From contig CAVNUY010000015.1 in NCBI GenBank assembly GCA_963691655.1, positions 124,001 through 188,000 of the forward strand: DNA of 64,000 bases, in the 5' to 3' direction. The notes below the pieces were generated by a model. That model made no database searches, was not told the origin of the DNA, and saw only the letters and a program-made list of their open reading frames with translations. Source of the stretch: Toxonevra muliebris. Its lineage: Eukaryota; Arthropoda; Insecta; Diptera; Pallopteridae. Shown here one piece after another: positions 56,581 to 64,000 of this stretch (within the stretch, counting starts at the first letter, position 1; each line of letters starts with the position of its first letter). Both the position numbers and the translations under genes were made by a program.

Positions 56581-58157
56581 GTTAAAAAAAAATTCAAAAA
56601 CATTTTGCGGTAAAAAATTGCATTAAAAAATGTCATCAAATGGAAAAATACATTTTTGGTCCACCCAAAATTTTGGGGTGAATAAACAAATTTGTTGTAC
56701 TTCATAGGAATGGTTTATAGATTTAACTAAACGATTTGCTAAGCTAAAAGTTGTCTGACCGAAAAATAACAGCAGATTTGGATTTCACATGCCGACATCC
56801 ACACCAACAAAATTAAGACCCCGAATTGAAGAAATTCATAAAGATTGAATTTTGTTACCTCAATCAACACGCCCTAGTGAGGCATTCGCCTAAAACTTCA
56901 AACCTAACTTTGATTCAAAAATAGAGTTTATTTAGGTGAGAGAAAATGAGAAAAACATTGGACAGTGGCAGTTTCGACATTCAAATTTTTTTTATTGGCT
57001 AAGTTGTATAACTTAAGTTTATAAAAGAAAAAAAAAATTGTATTCGGTTACGTTGTCATATCTTTGAAAATAAAATGGTACTGAATAAATTTTGTTACTT
57101 TGTTGCTTCTTAAATATTTCCCTAATTTTCTCTTTCTCAGTTTAACAATTTACTTTTCTTGCAATCTTTCTCTCCTCTTCTGTTTCAGTCCTTCTTCTTT
57201 TGTTTTTTTTTTAAATTTTTTTTTTTTTTATATTTTTTTCATGTACCTACATACAGATTGAATGTATGTATGTATGTATGCATGTATGAATGGGTGTATA
57301 TACACATACGAATGTAAATGTTTAGGAATGTATATTTCTATGTTATTTACCTGTCTGCTAATCATTCCGGTTTTCGTTCTGTAGTCGTTATTGATATGTT
57401 GGCTGTGGCTATCGCTTTATTATGCGAAGAACGTCTTTATTAAGACACCGACAGCGCAGTAAAATATGTGTACAACGGCTGGGCTGGCTTTCACGCAGAC
57501 TCAAGCATTAACGCTTGCTTGCCTCTTTTTGATGATGTCTTCTAAGGTACAAATGATGTTTGAAACGAAATGAATTGAACTGTAGTGAAGCGAAGTGAAT
57601 TGGATGGATACAACACGTTTTATTTTACCTGCTTCTGCCAATGTTTGTTTCCGATTAAATTTAATTGCTTAATTTTATACGGATTTTTTGTATGTATGTA
57701 CCGACATATCCAATACGTATGTGTGTATGTATTCGAATTTAAAGGAAAAAAGCCACCAGCAGGAAAATTTTATATACTTATAAATTACTATCAAATCCCC
57801 CGCAGCTTTGTTCGCTTTGATTTCGGCACTTTCATTGTATATGTATGTATGTAAGTGTACATCATGAAAAGTATTGAAAAATCTTCGAAATTGGTTAAAT
57901 ATACGTAAAAGAAGCTATGCATTTTTTGTTGTTTTTCTCCTTCCATTTTTTTTTGTATCTGGTAATTAGCTTCACTTCTCTGTAGACATGTAAGGGAATC
58001 TTGAAAGTCAATTTTCTCAAACTTCTACATGCTATTAGGTTTTTTAAATTCGGCATACTTATTTGTTACAAATATTTAAACAACTGAATTTTCACTTTTT
58101 CAAACACGGTGTAATGGAACCAAATTTAACTCAATGATTCTTGGATATAGAATTTTT
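56581..58157. other. AT-rich sequence with simple repeats
   Basis: T-runs (57180-57240) and a TATG/TGTA microsatellite (57260-57320) are present. The 89-codon plus frame at 57585-57854 has no recognisable domain. Confidence 0.45.
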
Positions 58158-58640
58158 GATGTGTAAAGATTTTAGCTCACGGTGTTGAGGACCCTGTGGA
58201 GGAGCCCCTAATTGAGTTCGATTAGTGCTCCCTGCACTAATCGTCCCACCACCATCCATGCCGTCGCCTCACGACCACCCTAAGTATTATTAAAAAATGA
58301 ATTGTTGAATGTTCCTAAAATACCACTCTGGTATTAATTTGAATTGTTAAACTCCTTTGAAATACCCCTCTGGTATTTATCTATTATAATGTAGTATCTA
58401 TGTATATATTCTCTTTATATACAAAAATATTGTAATAGATTCTCTCAATCCATGGGATTATACCAGTTGCCAGACGGTATAAAATCCCATTGCTTGAGAA
58501 AATCTAGATTAGTCTTTGAGTAACCCTTGCTCATAAAAAAATCACTGACAATCTCAATAAAATTCACACTTTGTGAAATATTATAAATTTTTAACCGAAA
58601 CTCCTCGTGCGTTGTTATTTAAATATCTATTTTTCAGCCC
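58158..58640 (+). mobile_element. LTR-like sequence (low confidence)
   Basis: After a 25-bp match to the end of repeat B, TGTTGAGGACCC begins at about 58183. A hairpin GATTAGTG/CACTAATC, a TATA box (TATAAAAT, 58478) and an AATAAAA signal (58556) follow in LTR order. The sequence beyond (GGTCCTTCGATCC near 58677) looks like the leader of a BEL-type element. No second LTR is present. Confidence 0.35.
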
Positions 58641-58789
58641 TCTCTCTCTCTCAAATCACTATGATTTGTTCATGGTCCTTCGATCCAACAAAATTCTGAT
58701 CCGGCACCTCTGGTCTTAACTAGACGATCAGTCCTTAGTAAACTTTTGGCAGTACGGTCGCAAAATCGGTGTGAAGTGCTTAAAGTTAA

Positions 58790-59260
58790 AAGTGAAAAGT
58801 ATATATAAAAATAATAATTTAAATAAAAAATATTTTTAATATACCACGTTTTCAAAATGGACTAAAAAGTATAAAATAATTTCTCCTAACCCCATACAGA
58901 TTCACAACCACATATAGATTCCTTATCCCATACAGATTGTCTTGAAAATTTGTAACTGTAAATTTTAGTAGGACGAAAATACTTGTATGATTTAAAACAA
59001 CAAACGTGGTTCGCATGCAATAAGAAATTGATGGATGAATAGTTCACCTAAATGGCTAGCAATTTTATCTCTATCCATATGCGTCCCACGTTTTTCGTTT
59101 TAAATCATACAAGTATTTTCGTCCTACTAAAATTCACAGTTACAAATTTCCAAGACAATGTGGTTGTGAATCTGTATGGGGTTAGGGGAAATTAGTTTAT
59201 ACTTTTTAGTCCATTTTATATCTTTTATTTAAATTATTATTTTTTACTTTTTAGTCTTGT
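58790..59260. mobile_element. Large palindrome / foldback element
   Basis: The left arm (about 58790-59010) is matched by the right arm (59088-59260), with a 77-bp loop. Shared blocks include ATGGACTAAAAAGTATAAA, AACCCCATACAGATTCACAA and GTAGGACGAAAATACTTGTA. The left arm has an extra ~25 bp. There is no coding content. Confidence 0.8.
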
Positions 59261-61114
59261 GTGTGTGAAATTTTGCAATCGATTTTAAGTAAAGACCAGA
59301 GCTGTAAAAGAATGCATTCAATTTAATTGCAATACCTTGAAGTCATGGTTAATAACCGACAATTTGCACTAAATTGGAGTGACTTGAAGTCAATTGAGGT
59401 TTTGAAGTCACTTGAACTCAATTGGAATTTGAAATTGTTGACACATTGAATCAAAACCAATTGTCTAAGCAATTTCACAATTAATTATTGGACTCGTACA
59501 AGATAATTTTCTCCTGATTGCGAATAGCCCTATTCATTAAATATAACAGAATTCAAATTATATCTTCTCACATAAATGGGTACTCAATAAATACTGTTTT
59601 TACATTGCACCTCGTTGTGATTCTACATTTTGAAACAGAAATGAAATAAAGGCATTTGCCAAATACATAGTAAGAAGAAGATTTGTTGTTATGGATGTAA
59701 AAATGTAAAAGAAGAATAATTTATTTATATATTAAAATATAAAATATGAAAAGTTCTAACATTTTAGCTAAATATACTGATTTACATACATATATTTAGG
59801 TACAATGTTGAAAATAGTGATAATATTTCTTCGCATTTTGATTTCATGAAATCAGTAGAAAAAGATTTAAAAGTTCTTATATAAAATTCATAAAATCAAA
59901 ACAAAGAATATAAAGAATATATAAATACTGTAAATGTTGAAAGTTATTTGCTAAAAGAAATGTTAAATATTTATTTCATCAAACACGTCAAACTCATCTA
60001 TTCATACATTTTTGTCTGCTGGATGTGTTGACAACCGTCGCTGTCACACCATCGGTATTGCACCTCGCTGCTGTTTCTACGATTTTTTGTTTCGATTCCA
60101 GCAAGAGCAAATTGCGATCTCTTCACAATCTATACTCTTTGAACCGGAACAAAACGAAAAGAAAAGTTCGTTATTGTTTGTTTTTGTTCTCTCTCTCATT
60201 TGTCTTTGAATTCGTGTATGTATACACATATACATATACTCTAATCCCGCTAAAGCAATGATTTTAACAACGATGAATTCAATGCTTTGATCTATGAAAA
60301 AAATGGAAAAACTTCCGACGCTAATATTTTAAATATTATTATATTTATATATATTTTAGATACTTCATCTTGCATTGTCTTCCAGTTCAGAACTATATTT
60401 AAAATTTCAAGTCTCTAGCACATCGGGAAGTTAGTTTAAAATCGATTGCAAAATGTGTACCGAACAGACTGACAGACAGACAGACACCATTAAAAGCGAG
60501 TTAATATAAACGTGGCAAAAAAAAACAAGTACTTCGACAACAAAAATCAAAAAGTGAAAAGAAATAAAACTATACATATGTACAAACACAACATATATAA
60601 AACATGCACACGTACATACAGTGAAAGTAAAACATATAAATAACATTAGATAAAACATATTAAAAAAAAGTACATATATAAATGAAAAATAAAATAGTGA
60701 AAAAGAACTAAATATTTAATATATATGTACATAAAAAAAAAAAATAAAATTATGTACAGAAGTGAACAAAAATTTAACAGTTAAAAAAAAAAAAAAAAAA
60801 AATTATAACCCAGTGGGGAAACATATATCCCAACATAAAGTGAAAACAAAAGTCACAACCCAGTGAGAAAGTGAACAGTGAAAATAAAAAACAATAAAAT
60901 ATACTTAGCAAAACCTGAAAAAAAAAATTTCAAAGAATTATATACAAATTTTGTAATTGTTTACTAGTCAAAAACTATGAAATTAATAATATATTGAAAA
61001 GAAATAAACGAAAGCATTTATCTTTAATACATTAAGAATTAAATTAGTAGCTCTGCATAAGAAACCGAAGAAATTGTGTGAAGTTTCGTCAAAATTTTAA
61101 AGCATTACATTGTT
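59261..61114. other. AT-rich sequence, no gene recognised
   Basis: AAGTCAATTG-type words at 59340-59440 resemble the repeat at 13931-14160. A-runs occur at 60785-60805. The last 300 bp may include the 3' flank of the neighbouring minus-strand gene; no clear AATAAA site was singled out. Confidence 0.45.
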
Positions 61115-61867
61115 TTAACTACCCTTTGTCAACCATTCGAGCTTCTGAGCGGCAGTAACAGCAGAACGTAAACTTCGTGCGCTACCTTGTTGATTGAAAG
61201 ATGAAGCAGGCGAGCTTGATGGCGTAGCAGTTATAGTATCAACATCAGCGGCAAAAGTGATAGCAGCAACACCTTCGGCAGCAGCAACAGCTTCTGTAGC
61301 AGCAACATCTTCGGCAGCAACACCTTCAGCAGCAGTAACAATTTCTGTGGCACCAGCACCTTCAGCAGCAGCAACAGTTTCTGCAGAAGCAACCACTTCT
61401 GCAACGGCAACACCTTCAGCAGCAGCAACAGCTTCGGCAACAGCAACAGTTTCTGCAGCAGCAACACCTTTTGCAGCAGCAGCTGCTTCATATGTTGCAG
61501 CATCTCTAACAGCAGTTGCATATGCAGCAGCAGCTGCAGAAGTCGACGCAGTCACATCAATCTTACTATCACTTTTACATATTTCATCACTGAACCTTAT
61601 TATTCTTTTAAAAGATACTGATCTTTGTTTTTTTTCTTGTTCCTCCAATTGTGTCTTACTTAGATTTTTAAATTTTTCCAATTTTCGTTTTTCCTCAAGA
61701 TTTTTCTGCAACTGTTTTTCTTCACGCATATAAACTAAATGATCGTACATAGCAAAAGGTTCGTAAATACTATAATCAAGAAGCTTTGCTCTCATTATTT
61801 CTGCGGGCATAGTATTATGTCCGTAGATTGGAGCTTTTGTGCTCAAATCATAATAACCAAGACATGT
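61115..61867 (-). CDS. C-terminal extension of the Atg18-like frame (Ala-rich)
   Basis: After the in-frame TAG the same frame stays open for about 250 codons. It starts with the rest of the final propeller strand. A charged, probably coiled-coil region (EEKQLQKNLEEKRKLEKF) follows, and then a long alanine-rich tract with AAAEGVA-type repeats (about 61560-61231). It has no ATG of its own near the start. It is translated only if the stop is read through, reverted or suppressed. The repeat could also be kept open by chance, because GCN/GCA repeats avoid stops. Confidence 0.5.
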   Translation of the reverse strand, partial: TCLGYYDLSTKAPIYGHNTMPAEIMRAKLLDYSIYEPFAMYDHLVYMREEKQLQKNLEEKRKLEKFKNLSKTQLEEQEKKQRSVSFKRIIRFSDEICKSDSKIDVTASTSAAAAAYATAVRDAATYEAAAAAKGVAAAETVAVAEAVAAAEGVAVAEVVASAETVAAAEGAGATEIVTAAEGVAAEDVAATEAVAAAEGVAAITFAADVDTITATPSSSPASSFNQQGSARSLRSAVTAAQKLEWLTKGS

Positions 61868-63113
61868 CTACTTATCGTCTACAGAATTGGGTATGGTATA
61901 TACCCAAAGCCCTAGATCACTTGTGACAATCACTACTCTTAACTGATCATTAATGGTAGTAATAGCACAAGTTTTCCAGAGGTTTTTTTTGCCTTTTTCA
62001 TCATCTTTGTCTTTCTTATTGTCTTTGTCTTTTGCCGATTTTTTGTTGCCTTTTATTTTTTTGGAGCTTTTCTCAATTGGGCAAAAATTCCCCCAACAAC
62101 CTACGACCTCCTTTTTTTCTTCTTCTTTTTCTTCTTTTTGCTCAAATGACGGAATTTTAACCACAATCTTGCTCATCTTCCTACAGGTTACATCATTATC
62201 CAAGCTAAACACAGATACCGATTGATCTCTCATGTTTGAAATTATGAAATTTGAGCAATTGCTAAACGATAGCGAAATGATGCTTCCACTTCCATGGTAA
62301 TCCCGCCGGAATTCAAACTTCTCGTCTGGCTCGAAACTCCACTTTGGAAGACCCCTTATTATTGTCATCTCAGTCTTAAGAGCGTAGACCCGTATCACAC
62401 TATAAATGGTACCATGGGTGCCACTTTTGCTTGCACTAGCTAAAAGAGTTCCCGAGGCATTGAAAGCAAGAGCCTCTACAGGTGTGGAATGTAGTGCGTA
62501 AGTACCATAGCTTCGCCAGTTTTGCAAATCAAAAATCTCAATTTGACCATCTTGAAGACCGATTTTATAAGGAACAGCTACTAAACAAATTATTTTTTCT
62601 TCTTCCTCAACTTTATCATCATTATCTTGTTCATTAGTTTTCACTTTCTTAATAATTCTACTGGTTTTATCGACCACCGCACATATACCTTTCGGATTGA
62701 ATGAAATTTTAAATTCTTTATGCTCATCCACATACGTTATCCTAGCTATGTCATGCATCAATATTTCACGTTCAGTGAAAATAATTACATTTCTCTTATA
62801 GAATTTTACTGCTGTAATGAAATTTTTTTTTATTTTTCTCTGGAAAACTTTTGCCTCTTCCATAATCCCACAAAACTAATCTTCGCCGCTTAGATACCGG
62901 TACAATAGCCACAATTGGTTCCTCATAGTGACGTTCAATCAGAAAAATATCCTCCGTTTGAGCAGATTGTTCTATTTTCAGTTTCTCCTTAGTATCTCTG
63001 TGAGTTTCTCTCAATGTTGTATCAATTTCGCTGAGATTGTATAAACTGAATCCCGCTTTTGTTGCCACAGCCAGTTCGGTGTTGTTTTGATTAAAACTCA
63101 TACTTTTCATCAT
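61115..63113 (-). CDS. Atg18/WIPI-family (PROPPIN) beta-propeller gene, diverged, with frameshift and in-frame UAG
   Basis: PROPPINs are seven-bladed propellers that bind PI3P on autophagic membranes. Translation is taken from the ATG at 63113 (MMKSMSFNQNNTELAVATKAG, the first-blade signature). The first frame continues through LIERHYEEPIVAIVP to about 62830, where an A-run shifts the frame. The second frame (62863-61871) carries blades with GQIEIFDLQNW, STPVEALAFNASGTLLASAS, IRVYALKTEM and IISLSFSNCSNFI. The lipid-binding FRRG motif is FRRD (62300-62311). A Lys/Asp-rich insert (about 62110-61990) occupies the region of the membrane-inserting loop. TAG at 61868-61870 falls inside the last blade, and the same frame continues with LGYYDLS. 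No introns are seen. It is either a decaying retrocopy or a recoded gene. Confidence 0.7.
62815..62845 (-). other. Frameshift site at an A-run in the Atg18-like gene
   Basis: On the minus strand, AAAAAT and then nine A residues lie exactly where similarity moves from one frame (…GRGKSF) to the next (NFITAVKFYKRN). One base more or less in the run would restore a single frame. A sequencing error, a real mutation or programmed slippage could explain it. Confidence 0.7.
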
Positions 63114-64000
63114 ATTGTAGTTAGTTGATGGTATTTTAAATAAAAAAATGAAACAATTTGAAAATTTAACCAAAAAATATTTACGCTCGTACACTTGTGG
63201 GCAGCCAAGCTGGTAAAAATAGGTAATAATTTATTTATCTTTACCGCAGCAATGTATACTTACCCAAACCTGAAAAAGAATATTATATCACAAATTACCT
63301 GAAAAAAAAAATAGAATTAATTGGAAAAAAGTGTTGAAACGACAAAAAAAAAAAAAAAATAAGAAGAAAAGTGTGTAAAAATACATAAACCAAGTATAAA
63401 ATATATCACACACAACACACATCTCTTCAACTAACTTACAGCACCCATCATCCCATAAATCCCATAATACATTAAGATGTCGTTGTATCGTTCTCAATTT
63501 TAAATCTACATATATATATTATCTCCAATATATTAAATATTGCAAACGAGATTCCCAATTTTTTTTGCAGTATTTAAAAATAATTTCCAATTATTATATA
63601 CATAATACATATGTATATAATATTATATACATAATACATATGTTTGGAAAAATTTAGCAATTCTTCCTAAACGATATATATATTTTAAAGCTCTACAAAA
63701 CATAAGTACCGGTAAATTCAAATTCCCGAAATTTTCGTTGATCTAGAATATCCACTATCTCTTAGGGATCCCGCTGTTCTAGACTTATATATGTATATAT
63801 TAAGCCGTTCGAGCTATTATATACTTTAAACAAAATTTTCCGTTTTTCCGCTAACTCATAGCGCACTTATATATTCATATGTATATATATAAAATAGCAG
63901 TTAAGGATATAACACATTGTTGAAGACATGGATTTAATAGTTTTGTGATGCGTCTAATGTGCGGCGTACTTCATTTTTTCCTTTATAAATTTTTGAATTG
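63114..64000. other. Upstream region of the Atg18-like gene
   Basis: A/T-rich, with T/A homopolymers (63340-63360) and a TATA-rich stretch of short repeats (63590-63640). The open frame upstream of the ATG (63194-63114) lacks family similarity. No further exon could be recognised. Confidence 0.4.

Noticed and set aside
58157..58182. A fourth copy of repeat B
   Set aside because: Only about 25 bp match the B end (GATGTGTAAAGATTTTAGC...); too short to call a copy.
60431..60658. 75-codon minus-strand frame rich in Phe, Val and Cys
   Set aside because: Composition follows AC/TG-rich simple sequence; no signal peptide-like or domain pattern that would support a gene.
61194..61733. 179-codon plus-strand Ala/Thr/Ser-rich frame
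   Set aside because: It is the antisense of the Ala-rich tail of the Atg18-like frame; the GCA/TGC repeat opens both strands.
63288..63497. Possible upstream exon of the Atg18-like gene
   Set aside because: Poly-Phe translation of a T-run and no similarity to a PROPPIN N-terminus; no splice sites joining it to 63113.

Overview
The window looks like AT-rich nuclear DNA of an insect, most likely a brachyceran fly. It holds BEL/Pao and Ty3/gypsy LTR elements, several CR1/jockey-type LINEs, hAT, piggyBac-like, Transib-like and mariner-like DNA elements and Helitron remnants, and no bacterial-style operons. The species is not determined; 'fly' is an inference from the transposon mix and from one host-like gene. 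Almost all of the 64 kb is nested transposon debris.

Layout. 1-3111: sparse, with a degenerate ~140-bp repeat and a TTAA-flanked MITE. 3112-11251: a minus-strand BEL element (340-bp LTR, gag, protease, RT/RNase H, truncated integrase) broken by a complete 2.5-kb hAT element with an exact 8-bp target duplication. 11250-13610: about 4.9 virtually identical copies of a 483-bp unit, each carrying a complete type I hammerhead ribozyme motif; this is the most striking feature of the window. 14354-24545: a minus-strand LINE split by a 6.4-kb hAT-like composite (itself containing a Helitron end, a tRNA-like sequence and repeat 'B') and by a 5'-truncated RNase H LINE; both insertions have clear target duplications and the LINE frame reads straight across the hAT site. 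25-38 kb: gypsy and LINE remnants, MITEs, a TATA-bearing LTR-like region with 90-bp and 58-bp tandem repeats, and a hAT with CTCAGAAA duplications. 38.4-42.4 kb: a plus-strand LINE interrupted by a piggyBac-like fragment, then another RNase H remnant. 42417-46230: an element with CACTATGG ends and 5-bp CAATG duplications, filled with gypsy, B and BEL fragments. 46-54.4 kb: tRNA-like SINE pieces, two more LINE remnants, a gypsy tail and a second copy of the hAT-like family with a nested B element. 55-60 kb: further debris and a large palindrome.

The only convincing host-type gene is at 61115-63113 on the minus strand: an intronless, diverged Atg18/WIPI (PROPPIN) beta-propeller gene. It has a frameshift at an A-run, an in-frame UAG inside the last propeller blade, a degenerate FRRG motif (FRRD) and a long alanine-rich tail that is still open. 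It may be a retrocopy decaying into a pseudogene, or a gene using recoding.

The possible new system is the hammerhead-bearing array at 11250-13610. Each unit also has a long rod-like hairpin ending at the base just before the ribozyme. This is the architecture expected of a retrozyme or a ribozyme satellite that makes unit-length, possibly circular, RNA.
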